This document shows, piece after piece, positions 47,730-56,189 of a stretch of 64,000 bases of DNA (the first letter of the stretch is position 1; every line of letters begins with the position of its first letter). The translations under genes and the position numbers were made by a program. Source of the stretch: Nostoc carneum NIES-2107 (GTDB taxonomy: Bacteria > Cyanobacteriota > Cyanobacteriia > Cyanobacteriales > Nostocaceae); NCBI GenBank assembly GCA_002368155.1, contig AP018180.1:5970908-6034907 (forward strand), written 5' to 3'. Below the pieces are notes generated by a model. The model saw only the letters and a list, made by a program, of their open reading frames with translations, was not told where the DNA came from and searched no databases.

Positions 47730-48395
47730 GTGCAGCCGGATTTATTAGGTTTGGAAATTAGTAAAGGAGAATTGAGACGCTTAACTGGATTCGATCCAGA
47801 AGACGTTTTCCGACCTTCTATTATGGCAGACCGCGAGAAGCGAATAGGGTTTTTTATGAATGAGGGGTTGGTGGCGCTGGCGCTAACACCGATTATTGTG
47901 GGGGGAATTTATGCTTTTATTATTCTGCCAACTATAGGTTCTTCGATTAAATTAGGCATTCTGTTATTAATTTTAGTGCCCATTGCGGTGATCATTGGGC
48001 GATCGCTCTGGCGAAGATTCACTTGTCCCCACGGGTTGACAATCCTGTTAGATGAAGTCGATAAATATCATTCTGTAATCAATGCTATCGATATTAACGA
48101 CCAATTAGCAACATCTGGCAATACCCACAGCATCAATGACAGAGATAAAGTGGTCTCCGCATTACAACTGATTCGCGAAGATTTGGTGCGTGCTTTAAAA
48201 ACCGAACGAATTTTACGGGATAATAAAAAATTGCTTGCTAATAATCAAGAGTTATTTGTCAATAATTTAGCCAATCTCCAAGCCTTGCAAGTAAGTAGTC
48301 AGGCTGGTGATTACGCTGAATTTCTCAATCAATCATTGCAGATTGCTTTAGATGTGCAAGCAGAAATTAGCAAATTACAGTCTCCCCGACGCTGA
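47730..48395 (+). CDS. Membrane protein of unknown function, 221 aa
   Basis: The start is GTG at 47730 with AAGGAG at 47715-47720, rather than the longer open frame that overlaps vapC. It has a soluble N-terminal segment (PDLLGLEISKGELRRLTGFD), two transmembrane helices (GLVALALTPIIVGGIYAFIIL and IKLGILLLILVPIAVIIG, about 56-100), then a helical cytoplasmic or periplasmic part. No family recognised. It is one base from the next gene in the same direction, so they form an operon. Confidence 0.75.
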   Translation: MQPDLLGLEISKGELRRLTGFDPEDVFRPSIMADREKRIGFFMNEGLVALALTPIIVGGIYAFIILPTIGSSIKLGILLLILVPIAVIIGRSLWRRFTCPHGLTILLDEVDKYHSVINAIDINDQLATSGNTHSINDRDKVVSALQLIREDLVRALKTERILRDNKKLLANNQELFVNNLANLQALQVSSQAGDYAEFLNQSLQIALDVQAEISKLQSPRR

Positions 48396-48396
48396 C

Positions 48397-49728
48397 ATGA
48401 CAAACAAACCAAAAATTATTGTCCTGGATGATGATCCTACGGGTTCCCAAACAGTCCACAGTTGTTTGCTGCTGATGCATTGGGATGTGGAGACTTTACG
48501 CCTGGGTTTGCGAGATGATTCACCAATTTTCTTTATTTTGACAAATACGCGATCGCTGCCACCAGAGTCGGCTGCATCTGTAACAAAAGAAGTCTGCCAA
48601 AATTTAAAAGTAGCTTTAAAAGCCGAAAATATTACCGACTTTTTGGTGGTTAGCCGTTCTGATTCCACCTTACGCGGACATTATCCCATCGAAACAGATG
48701 CGATCGCCCAAGAACTCGGCCCTTTTGATGCTCATTTTCTTGTCCCGGCATTTTTTGAGGGGGGACGCATCACTATCGATAGCATCCACTATTTAATCAT
48801 TGATGGTAAACCGAAGCCAGTGCATGAAACTGAGTTCGCTCGTGATTCAGTCTTCAGTTACCATCACAGTTATTTACCCAAATATGTAGAAGAAAAAACT
48901 CAAGGACAAATCAAGGCTGAGTCTGTCACCAGATTCTTGCTGGATGATATCCGTACAGGTAGTTTGCAGAGGTTGTTACAACTTAGTGGTAATCAGTGCG
49001 TTGTTGTTGATGGGGAAACCCAAGCCGACCTCAACACCTTTGCATCTGATATTTTAACAGCCGCCAGTCAGGGAAAACGCTTTTTATTCCGCAGTGCGGC
49101 CAGTATCTTAACCGCTTTGGCTGCTTTACCTCCCCAACCCATCGCCGCCGAAAATATGGCAGAGTATGTACGTGATGGTAAACCAGGTGCGGTGATTGTC
49201 GGTTCCCATGTCAAAAAGACGACGCAACAGCTAGAAGCACTGTTACAAGCAGATGGCATAGTGGGAATTGAAGTCGAGGTAGGACGATTACTTAACGAGC
49301 AAGAGGATCAATCTGCTACACTGCTAACCGAAATCCTGGAAAGTATCAAGACGGTACATGACGCTGGCAAAACACCAGTAGTTTATACCAGCCGTCAAGA
49401 ACTTACCTTTGAGGATGTGAATACCAGGCTAGAGTTTGGCAAAAGAGTTTCTAGTTTGTTAATGGATATTGTTAGGGGTTTACCATCTGATATAGGATTC
49501 TTAATCAGCAAAGGCGGCATTACCTCTAATGATGTTTTAAGTACCGGACTGGCTTTAACTTCAGCTCGGTTAATGGGTCAAATTTTAGCTGGTTGTTCGA
49601 TGGTGCGAACATCCTCAGATCATCCCCAATTTCCTAATTTGCCAGTAGTATTATTTCCTGGTAATGTTGGCGATGCTGATGCCTTGGCAACAAGTTATCG
49701 CAGATTGGTTAAGAAGGGTGAAGGGTGA
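48397..49728 (+). CDS. Four-carbon acid sugar kinase family protein
   Basis: A 443-aa protein. The N-terminal domain begins IIVLDDDPTGSQTVHSCLL, followed by FFILTNTRSLP and SRSDSTLRGHYPIETDAIA. The C-terminal nucleotide-binding domain includes VIVGSHVKKTTQQL, ISKGGITSNDVL and LFPGNVGDADAL. This is the YgbK/OtnK family (phosphorylating four-carbon acid sugars or 3-dehydro variants). The neighbours give no substrate clue. The ATG at 48397 is chosen over an upstream frame; it follows the previous stop by one base. Confidence 0.88.
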   Translation: MTNKPKIIVLDDDPTGSQTVHSCLLLMHWDVETLRLGLRDDSPIFFILTNTRSLPPESAASVTKEVCQNLKVALKAENITDFLVVSRSDSTLRGHYPIETDAIAQELGPFDAHFLVPAFFEGGRITIDSIHYLIIDGKPKPVHETEFARDSVFSYHHSYLPKYVEEKTQGQIKAESVTRFLLDDIRTGSLQRLLQLSGNQCVVVDGETQADLNTFASDILTAASQGKRFLFRSAASILTALAALPPQPIAAENMAEYVRDGKPGAVIVGSHVKKTTQQLEALLQADGIVGIEVEVGRLLNEQEDQSATLLTEILESIKTVHDAGKTPVVYTSRQELTFEDVNTRLEFGKRVSSLLMDIVRGLPSDIGFLISKGGITSNDVLSTGLALTSARLMGQILAGCSMVRTSSDHPQFPNLPVVLFPGNVGDADALATSYRRLVKKGEG

Positions 49729-49965
49729 AGGGGGAAAGGGGAAAGGTGAAGGATGTAAATGCAATTAGCTACTTGTTGCTTCTCTAGAAGCAGAGGTAGT
49801 GTGCGCTGGCGATGATGAATATTTTAATTTCATGCTTCATACTTCATCCTTCTTCTGATATACTCTGCACTCAGTAGTTTCTGGGGTGAGGATGTTATTG
49901 CGCGTTGCAACTAATCTATTATTGATCGTTGCTCAGTTTGTTCTTTGTTTTTTGGCTGGTGCTGT

Positions 49966-51207
49966 ATGACTTCTGATTCTGCCGATTTAGAGTCAAATTC
50001 TGCACTTTCTGATGCAGATTCACAATCTAACCTCTCTCGTATAGAGTTAAATTCTATTCTTCCAGACGCAGAACTAAATTCTGTTCTTCAGTATTTAAAG
50101 ACACATTCTGCTGCCTCAAAGTTGCATAACTCTGAGGATGAGGTAAATTCTATACCTAATAATGTGGAATCAAATTTAGAACACCCGGATGAGGAGGTAA
50201 ATTCTGCACCTGCTGATGAGGTAGCGAATTTAGAAACCCTGGATGGGGATGCAAATTCTCCATCTACAGAAGCGATTACCAACTCAGAAAATCCTGAGGG
50301 GGATACCAATGCTGTGACTCCAGAAGCGATGCCTACGGCGGGCAAAGCCTACGCCAATGCAGAGAATCCTGATAAAGCGGAAAATTCTGCTATTATGTCA
50401 GATTTAGACTCAATTTCTACCCTTTCGGATTTAGATGCCCTAGAGCCAGTATCACCAGATAATAAAGCCAAAAATGATCTTCAAGTCCAATGGAAAACTG
50501 AGGAGGGAAGACTATTATTAATTTTACCGACCGAAGCACAAGTACCTGCTGCAGAATTTAACTGGTATGAAATTTGGCAACAGATGCGCCAACGCTTACA
50601 AGCCGACCGCTTCCGCGTACCAAATACACCAGTGCATCTACTAGCAAAAGACCGCTTGTTAGATAGCAGACAACTGCAAGAACTAGCAGAGGTCTTAAAT
50701 GAAATCCAACTCCAGCTAAAATCTGTAGCTACCAGTCGCCGTCAAACTGCGATCGCAGCTGTTTCCTCTGGCTATTCTGTAGAACAGTTACCACTAGAAA
50801 CTTCCTTAAGTTCAGAACCAAAAGTTGCACCAACTCCCTTAGCAGATGCACTTTATCTAGAAATGACGGTACGTTCTGGTGTAGAAATTCGCCATCCCGG
50901 AAGCGTCATCATCTTGGGAGATTTAAATCCAGGTGGTATCGTAGTTGCAGATGGAGATATTTTAGTGTGGGGAAGGTTACGTGGTATCGCCCATGCTGGT
51001 GCTAGTGGCAATCGCGATTGTTTGATTATGTCCCTGCAAATGGAACCAACCCAACTGCGGATTGCCGATGCTGTAGCCAGGGCCCCAGAAAAGTCGCCTA
51101 CACAGTTTTCACCTGAAGTAGCGCACATGACACCGCAAGGCATTCGCATCGCTAGGGCTATTGATTTTTCCCGAAGTCAATTAAATAGGATGAATCTGGA
51201 GCCATAA
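49966..51207 (+). CDS. minC: Septum site-determining protein MinC
   Basis: A 413-aa MinC. The C-terminal beta-helix domain is clear (about 295-395: VRSGVEIRHPGSVIILGDLNPGG, DILVWGRLRGIAHAG), and the N-terminal MinC fold lies near 180-270. The first 165 residues are an unusual acidic, Asn/Ser/Glu-rich low-complexity repeat (ESNSALSDADSQSNL and relatives). The frame extends upstream to a TTG at 49945; the ATG at 49966 is preferred. It inhibits FtsZ polymerisation away from mid-cell. It heads the minCDE cluster. Confidence 0.93.
   Translation: MTSDSADLESNSALSDADSQSNLSRIELNSILPDAELNSVLQYLKTHSAASKLHNSEDEVNSIPNNVESNLEHPDEEVNSAPADEVANLETLDGDANSPSTEAITNSENPEGDTNAVTPEAMPTAGKAYANAENPDKAENSAIMSDLDSISTLSDLDALEPVSPDNKAKNDLQVQWKTEEGRLLLILPTEAQVPAAEFNWYEIWQQMRQRLQADRFRVPNTPVHLLAKDRLLDSRQLQELAEVLNEIQLQLKSVATSRRQTAIAAVSSGYSVEQLPLETSLSSEPKVAPTPLADALYLEMTVRSGVEIRHPGSVIILGDLNPGGIVVADGDILVWGRLRGIAHAGASGNRDCLIMSLQMEPTQLRIADAVARAPEKSPTQFSPEVAHMTPQGIRIARAIDFSRSQLNRMNLEP
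50326..50356 (+). repeat. Dispersed repeat (GCGATGCCTACGGCGGGCAA) embedded in minC
   Basis: The sequence GCGATGCCTACGGCGGGCAA followed by AGCCTACGCC is a palindromic dispersed repeat common in Nostocales, here read in frame as AMPTAGKAYANA within the low-complexity N-terminus of MinC. Confidence 0.6.
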
Positions 51208-51251
51208 GTAATTACTATATTTTCTAAACCCTAATTGAGCGTGTTTCGATC

Positions 51252-52058
51252 ATGACTCGCATTATTGTCATTACCTCCGGTAAAGGAGGAGTGGGTAAAA
51301 CCACAGTTTCAGCAAATTTAGGCATGGCGATCGCAAAAATTGGTCGTCAAGTAGCCTTAGTGGATGCGGATTTTGGACTGAGAAATTTAGACTTGCTGCT
51401 AGGACTAGAAAACCGCATCGTGTATACGGCGGTAGAAGTTTTAGCTAGAGAATGTCGCTTAGAACAAGCCTTAGTCAAAGATAAGCGGCAAACAAATCTC
51501 GTACTCTTACCAGCCGCCCAAAATCGTACCAAAGAATCAGTTACCCCCGACCAAATGAAATTATTGGTGAACGCACTGGCGCAAAAATACCAGTACGTGA
51601 TCATCGATAGCCCGGCGGGTATTGAAATGGGATTCAAAAATGCGATCGCACCCGCAAAAGAAGCCCTCATTGTCACCACACCAGAAATTTCTGCTGTCCG
51701 TGATGCTGACCGTGTAGTTGGGTTATTAGAAGCACAAGGCATTAAGCGAATTCATCTAATAATCAACCGCATCAGACCCGCAATGGTGCGAGCCAATGAT
51801 ATGATGTCTGTTCAAGATGTTCAGGAACTTCTTGCCATCCCTTTAATTGGAGTCATCCCTGACGACGAGCGTGTAATTGTTTCTACCAACCGTGGCGAAC
51901 CTCTAGTACTCTCAGAAAACCCTTCTATAGCTGCCACCGCCTTCGAGAACATTGCACGGAGATTAGAAGGGGAAACTGTCGATTTTCTTGAACTCGACTC
52001 CCATCACGACAACATTTTTACTCGTTTGAGAAAGTTGTTGTGGACAAAACTTGCTTAA
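51252..52058 (+). CDS. minD: Septum site-determining ATPase MinD
   Basis: A 268-aa deviant Walker ATPase. The deviant P-loop is GKGGVGKTTVSANLG, followed by LVDADFGLRNLDLLLGLE and YVIIDSPAGIEMGFKNAI. The C-terminal amphipathic helix (FTRLRKLLWTKL) is the membrane-targeting sequence. It recruits MinC to the membrane and is released by MinE. It lies 44 bp after minC. Confidence 0.97.
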   Translation: MTRIIVITSGKGGVGKTTVSANLGMAIAKIGRQVALVDADFGLRNLDLLLGLENRIVYTAVEVLARECRLEQALVKDKRQTNLVLLPAAQNRTKESVTPDQMKLLVNALAQKYQYVIIDSPAGIEMGFKNAIAPAKEALIVTTPEISAVRDADRVVGLLEAQGIKRIHLIINRIRPAMVRANDMMSVQDVQELLAIPLIGVIPDDERVIVSTNRGEPLVLSENPSIAATAFENIARRLEGETVDFLELDSHHDNIFTRLRKLLWTKLA

Positions 52059-52091
52059 CCATATTTTCCCGTCTCCGCAGACCTACTAGCA

Positions 52092-52403
52092 ATGATTCTC
52101 GAACTACTAGAAAGACTTTTTGTTCGTTCACCAGATACCAGTCGTACCCACGTTAAACGCCGCCTGCAATTGGTGATAGCCCACGATCGCGCCGACATCG
52201 ACCCCCAAAAATTAGAAAAAATGCGAGAAGAAATCCTCGAGATTGTCTGTCGCTACGTAGAAGTTGATACAGAGGGGTTGGAGTTTTCCTTAGAAAGTAA
52301 CCAAAGAACCACAGCTTTGATTGCCAACTTACCAATTCGGAGAGTTAAAGAATCTGAAAATGAAGAAGAAGAATTAGAAAGTAGCGAAACAACTTTTTTA
52401 TAG
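52092..52403 (+). CDS. minE: Cell division topological specificity factor MinE
   Basis: A 103-aa MinE. The N-terminal amphipathic MinD-binding part ([33 protein letters not shown]) is followed by the beta-sheet dimer domain ([25 protein letters not shown]). An acidic tail ([13 protein letters not shown]) is longer than in E. coli. It stimulates MinD ATPase to set pole-to-pole exclusion. It lies 33 bp after minD. Confidence 0.95.
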   Translation: MILELLERLFVRSPDTSRTHVKRRLQLVIAHDRADIDPQKLEKMREEILEIVCRYVEVDTEGLEFSLESNQRTTALIANLPIRRVKESENEEEELESSETTFL

Positions 52404-52590
52404 TTGTTGATTGAGTATTGTTTTACTTCATAGCGATTAGCTAACTGCTAATAGCTAATATTTTTATGAGGAAATCAATTTAAAAGGCTAACAATAATTG
52501 ACTGCTAGGTAAAATCAATATCTTTAACAGGCAATTGGAACCTTTGTGTTAATCGCAATCATCTTTGTTAAACTATTTTGGATTTTATAC

Positions 52591-52695
52591 ATACCAATTT
52601 AAAAAAAGAATGCGACAGATGGTAGGGGCATGGCATTGCCATGCCCTCTAGAATATATTGATTTGATGTGCCGTAAAAACTATTTAAATTGGTGT
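52591..52695. mobile_element. MITE-like element, ATACCAATT family, copy 2
   Basis: A 105-bp element inverted relative to the copy at 2569. It shares the ends (ATACCAATTT, AAATTGGTGT), GAATGCGACAGAT and CTCTAGAATATATTGAT. An internal hairpin GGGGCATGGCATTGCCATGCCC is perfect here. It ends 38 bp before the next frame, so it may have separated the small gene at 52734 from its original start. Confidence 0.75.
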
Positions 52696-52733
52696 TAGAT
52701 TTTCTTCTTATTTTGTGATTTCTGCTGAAAATT

Positions 52734-53075
52734 TTGAAGTTGGTACAAACAGTAACAATTTATAAAGCTCCTCAGAAAGGAAAAGGACAGAAATTTCTCA
52801 AAGATGGATTTCAGGCTGCCGATTTTCCGTACAGTCCTCCTCATGCTGATGGTAAATGTTACTTTGCTGCTCCCAACAGCAGAAGCCTTGCTGAGGAGTA
52901 TTGTAAGTATTACAAAGATGGAGTTCTGGAGGTTACAATTGAACAAGAAACTTACAATAAGTACTTTAAGCCCCTCGAAAAGCCCTATCAAGGTGGCGTG
53001 TACATTGAGCTAGCAATTCCTCATAGCTTATTTCCTATTTTGAACCAATTTCCCAGATTTCTAAAGCCGGAGTAG
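52734..53075 (+). CDS. Small protein resembling the C-terminus of a polymorphic toxin
   Basis: A 113-aa frame opening at TTG with no clear ribosome-binding site, so the 5' end may be missing. The segments DGKCYFAAPNSRSLAEEYCK, GVLEVTIEQETYNKYFKP and YQGGVYIELAIPHSLFPILN have the pattern seen in Rhs or polymorphic toxin tips, in which a strand and YxGG loop precede IPH. Four bp from the following S1-domain gene. Function is inferred; it could be an unrelated hypothetical protein. Confidence 0.5.
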   Translation: MKLVQTVTIYKAPQKGKGQKFLKDGFQAADFPYSPPHADGKCYFAAPNSRSLAEEYCKYYKDGVLEVTIEQETYNKYFKPLEKPYQGGVYIELAIPHSLFPILNQFPRFLKPE

Positions 53076-53079
53076 TTTC

Positions 53080-53403
53080 ATGAACAATGATTTTTGGAAC
53101 CAAGTAAAGTTTAAGTACCGTCTTGGAACACTCATTCATGGAAAAGTTGAGCATCATGCCCCCTTTGGAATCTTTGTTGATCTTGGTGAAGAAAATTTAA
53201 AAGGCATTGTTCAGATTACAGATTTTGTGGATACAGGAGTTATGACACCAGAGATGTATCCTGATATTGGTTCACCGATAGGGGCAGTTGTTCTTGGCTA
53301 CACAGAAGATGAGCGTAACCAAGTTTGGCTAAGTGTAAAACCCAGTGTATTGCAAAAGGCACTTGTACATCTCAAGGTTCCAACTACAAGTGAGCGATCA
53401 TAA
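53080..53403 (+). CDS. Small S1-domain RNA-binding protein (possible immunity partner)
   Basis: A 107-aa protein consisting almost entirely of one S1 domain: RLGTLIHGKVEHHAPFGIFVDLGEENLKGIVQITDF, VGSPIGAVVLGYTEDERNQVWLSVKPS-like. S1 domains bind RNA in ribosomal protein S1 and PNPase, but a free-standing domain directly behind a toxin-like gene could act as its immunity protein. The start is ATG, immediately after the preceding stop. Confidence 0.75.
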   Translation: MNNDFWNQVKFKYRLGTLIHGKVEHHAPFGIFVDLGEENLKGIVQITDFVDTGVMTPEMYPDIGSPIGAVVLGYTEDERNQVWLSVKPSVLQKALVHLKVPTTSERS

Positions 53404-53427
53404 TAGTTTTGTAAAGTTTTTGCGAAT

Positions 53428-53477
53428 ACCAATTACCAATTACCAATTACCAATTACCAATTACCAATTACCAATTA
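53428..53477. repeat. Heptameric (CAATTAC)n repeat
   Basis: About seven perfect tandem units of ACCAATT separate convergent genes and reach the stop of the leftward ATPase gene. Confidence 0.9.
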
Positions 53478-56189
53478 CCTATGATGTTTTTGCAAAACCC
53501 AACGGCGAAACAGTTCTACAATAATTCGCCAACGTCCCTCATTTTCTGCAACCACATCATGACGCATTAAAACACCAAGCGCCGCTTGTAACTGTTCCCT
53601 ACCCATACCTGTAGACTCAGCTAAAACATCTAAACTTAACCCATCAGGATGCGGTGCAAGTACCTGTATTATCGCCTGCTGACCATCAGCACCCCGCACC
53701 GCCTGACCCCAAACTCCATCAAAATAGTAGCGTCCCCGCTTAAAAAACTCAGAATCGTTAATAACTGCTGCTACATCTTCCACCGTAAAAACCGGACTGC
53801 GGTTACGCCCTTGTTCAAACACAAAATCATTGTAGCGCCGCACTAGCTGGAATCCCAGCAGTTGGACTAAATAAGGTTGACCAGATGTTAAAGCATAAAT
53901 CTCATCTAAAGCCTCTGGGGTATAGTCAAGAAGAAAATCTTCACCTGGGTTAGCTAAGATTTGCCTAGTAGCTGCACGTTTCAAAAACCCTACAGGAATA
54001 GCAATGACGCTAGCAAAGAAAGGTTGAAAATAATCTGCTGTCATTTCCTCCAAAGTGTGCAAACCAGCAAAAGCAAAGGCAACTTTAGAACTCATTTGCA
54101 CCAACCCCCGCATAAAACCCATAAAATCTTGGGGGATTTTTCCGGCTTCAATTAGTTCTTCAATTTTCTCGAACTCATCTAAGGCGATGATTAATCCACC
54201 TTCTAACTGTGCTTCTACCTGTTTGAAATAGCGTTCAAAAGTCCGGTAGGGAAGGTTAAGCAAATCTGCATCAGCTGGCGGTGAAATTTTCACAGCTTGG
54301 GAAATTTCATCAGTTATTGCCATTAGTACCTCGCCAACCCCTTGCGGAGTATCTCCCAACCGCAGCAGGTTGACATAAATTAGCTGAAGCCCTGAACCTA
54401 GAGAATTAGCGGCGTTAACTAAGATAGAAGTTTTACCCATACGCCTGTGACCGTAGAGAACTACAGACTGGAGTTGATGACCCATAACCCAGAGTTCTTC
54501 TAACTGTCTAATAATGTCTTCTCGGCCAACAAAGAGATTACCTCGAACCGGGTCGCCTACTATATAAGGATTAACTACAGGCTTGGTGATGGTAACTTCC
54601 CCCACCTCACCAGCGATTTGTAACAAGCTTTCTTGCCAAGTTTGGGCAATATTTACAATTAGTCCGCGTTCTGCTTGCGGCAAAGTATCGGCTTGATTGA
54701 GGATGTTAGTAAGTTCTCCTAAAGCGCGATTGAGAGCTAAAGACTTAGCTGAACGAGATACACTGCGATTAACAAATTGGACATCTTCAACAACTCGACG
54801 CAGGCTTGTAATTGTTTGCCAAGTGACTGGACGTAAAAGTGGTTCTGGCGGGAAAGTAGGTAATTGCACAGCAGCAATCGAGGCTGGTTCTTGAAGGTAG
54901 TAAAACTCCGCTAAAGTTTGGGCAAGAGTATACATTTCCTCGCCATATAGAAGAGAACGCACTACAGCAAAAGCCTCAGTTGCTTCTACTGGTTCTTGTT
55001 CATGCAGATACCAAAAACCAGCAGCAGCAGCACGAGCAGGAGTATCTAAACGGGTGTCTGTAAGCAAACGAACCTGCAAACTTTCCCGCCAAGAGTGAGG
55101 GAAGAAAAAGAAACCATCTATTGCTCTTGACTTTAGCTTTTCATGTAGAGCAGCTGAGGCAAAACGTACTAAATCCCAATCAAAAGGATTTGCAGCTAGC
55201 TGAGAAATGCGCCAAATTATTTGCTCTGATGGTGTTTTGGCAAGTACTTTATTAACTGCTTGTACAACAGGAATAAATTGCAGAGTATAAGCTAGCAATT
55301 CATTAGTATTATGCAAAGCTGTTTCCCAATCTTGTTGCAGCCAATTCTGCAACCACTTATCCAGATTCGGTAAGGGAATTGAAGTGATATGGGGAAGTAA
55401 AAAACTACCATTTGGGATTTTTTGTAAATTTAAAGGTAAGCCAACTAGCCAATTCTCTGGGCGCATAACCGCCACGCCTACCGCTACGCCGAACGCCATG
55501 CCGAACGCCACCAACGCCACGCCGAGCGCCATGCCGAGCGCCATGCCTACAGCCACGCCGAGCGCCACGCCGAGCGCCATGCCGAGCGCCACGCCGAACG
55601 CCATGCCTCCCGCCACGCCGAGCGCCACGCCGAACGCCACGCGTACAGCCACGCCTCCCACCACGCCTTGTGTCACGCCTACCGCCACGCCGAACGCCAT
55701 GCCTCCCGCCACGCCTACCGCCACGCCTACCGCCACGCCTACCGCCACGCCGAACGCCACGCCGAACACCACGCCTACCGGCACGCCCCACGCCATGCCT
55801 ACCGCCACGCCCCACGCCACGCCCCACGCCACGCCGAACGCCATGCCGAACGCCACGCCTACTGCCACACCGAACCAGTTAACACGAACGCCTATTGTCT
55901 GAAACATTAGACTTACAACCACTGGTGTAACAGATGTCAACACTAACCCTTGGAAAAGTAATTGACGCTGGATAGGATTTTGACGCAACAACTCTAATCC
56001 CTTTCGCCAATTCATTTCACTTTCAGGTATGTACCCACCCCCGAAAGTATCTACATACCATCGCAAAGCTTGGGGAAAATAAAATACCCAGTACAACAGG
56101 CGTAGATAATCCAAAGGATTCCACAGCGACAGGGGACGGCGTAATTTAGGCGCTAAATTTAAACGCGGTACAGGCTGGTGTTGACTCAT
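53475..56189 (-). CDS. AAA/STAND-type P-loop ATPase with GVAx-repeat membrane region
   Basis: A 904-aa protein. N-terminal basic stretch; hydrophobic segment LVLTSVTPVVVSLMFQTIG (about 80-100); about 33 tandem tetrapeptides GVAx/GMAx (residues ~106-241), which are glycine-zipper-like and probably membrane-embedded; a helical region (about 260-540); Walker A VVLYGHRRMGKTSILVN (about 573-589); Walker B GLIIALDEFEKIEEL (about 663); and a C-terminal winged-helix-like part (LDVLAESTGMGREQLQAAL...WRIIVELFRRWV). This is the membrane-associated AAA-like (STAND-related) group frequent in cyanobacteria. It overlaps the upstream gene by ATGA, so both are co-translated. Function is unknown; conflict or signalling is an inference. 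Confidence 0.85.
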   Translation of the reverse strand: MSQHQPVPRLNLAPKLRRPLSLWNPLDYLRLLYWVFYFPQALRWYVDTFGGGYIPESEMNWRKGLELLRQNPIQRQLLFQGLVLTSVTPVVVSLMFQTIGVRVNWFGVAVGVAFGMAFGVAWGVAWGVAVGMAWGVPVGVVFGVAFGVAVGVAVGVAVGVAGGMAFGVAVGVTQGVVGGVAVRVAFGVALGVAGGMAFGVALGMALGVALGVAVGMALGMALGVALVAFGMAFGVAVGVAVMRPENWLVGLPLNLQKIPNGSFLLPHITSIPLPNLDKWLQNWLQQDWETALHNTNELLAYTLQFIPVVQAVNKVLAKTPSEQIIWRISQLAANPFDWDLVRFASAALHEKLKSRAIDGFFFFPHSWRESLQVRLLTDTRLDTPARAAAAGFWYLHEQEPVEATEAFAVVRSLLYGEEMYTLAQTLAEFYYLQEPASIAAVQLPTFPPEPLLRPVTWQTITSLRRVVEDVQFVNRSVSRSAKSLALNRALGELTNILNQADTLPQAERGLIVNIAQTWQESLLQIAGEVGEVTITKPVVNPYIVGDPVRGNLFVGREDIIRQLEELWVMGHQLQSVVLYGHRRMGKTSILVNAANSLGSGLQLIYVNLLRLGDTPQGVGEVLMAITDEISQAVKISPPADADLLNLPYRTFERYFKQVEAQLEGGLIIALDEFEKIEELIEAGKIPQDFMGFMRGLVQMSSKVAFAFAGLHTLEEMTADYFQPFFASVIAIPVGFLKRAATRQILANPGEDFLLDYTPEALDEIYALTSGQPYLVQLLGFQLVRRYNDFVFEQGRNRSPVFTVEDVAAVINDSEFFKRGRYYFDGVWGQAVRGADGQQAIIQVLAPHPDGLSLDVLAESTGMGREQLQAALGVLMRHDVVAENEGRWRIIVELFRRWVLQKHHR
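55465..55870 (-). repeat. 12-bp tandem repeat encoding GVAx
   Basis: Units of GGCGTGGCG plus three variable bases (plus strand GCCACGCCGAAC and variants) recur about 33 times. All three frames on both strands are long open, giving spurious frames such as TPTATPNAMP and RHAERHA. Repeats are degenerate at the x position (A, F, V, W, L, G). Confidence 0.9.

Noticed and set aside
55384-55902. Plus-strand frame rich in TPTATPNAMP opposite the GVAx array
   Set aside because: It is a by-product of the 12-bp repeat, has no ribosome-binding site, and the minus-strand protein has clear P-loop domains continuous with the array.
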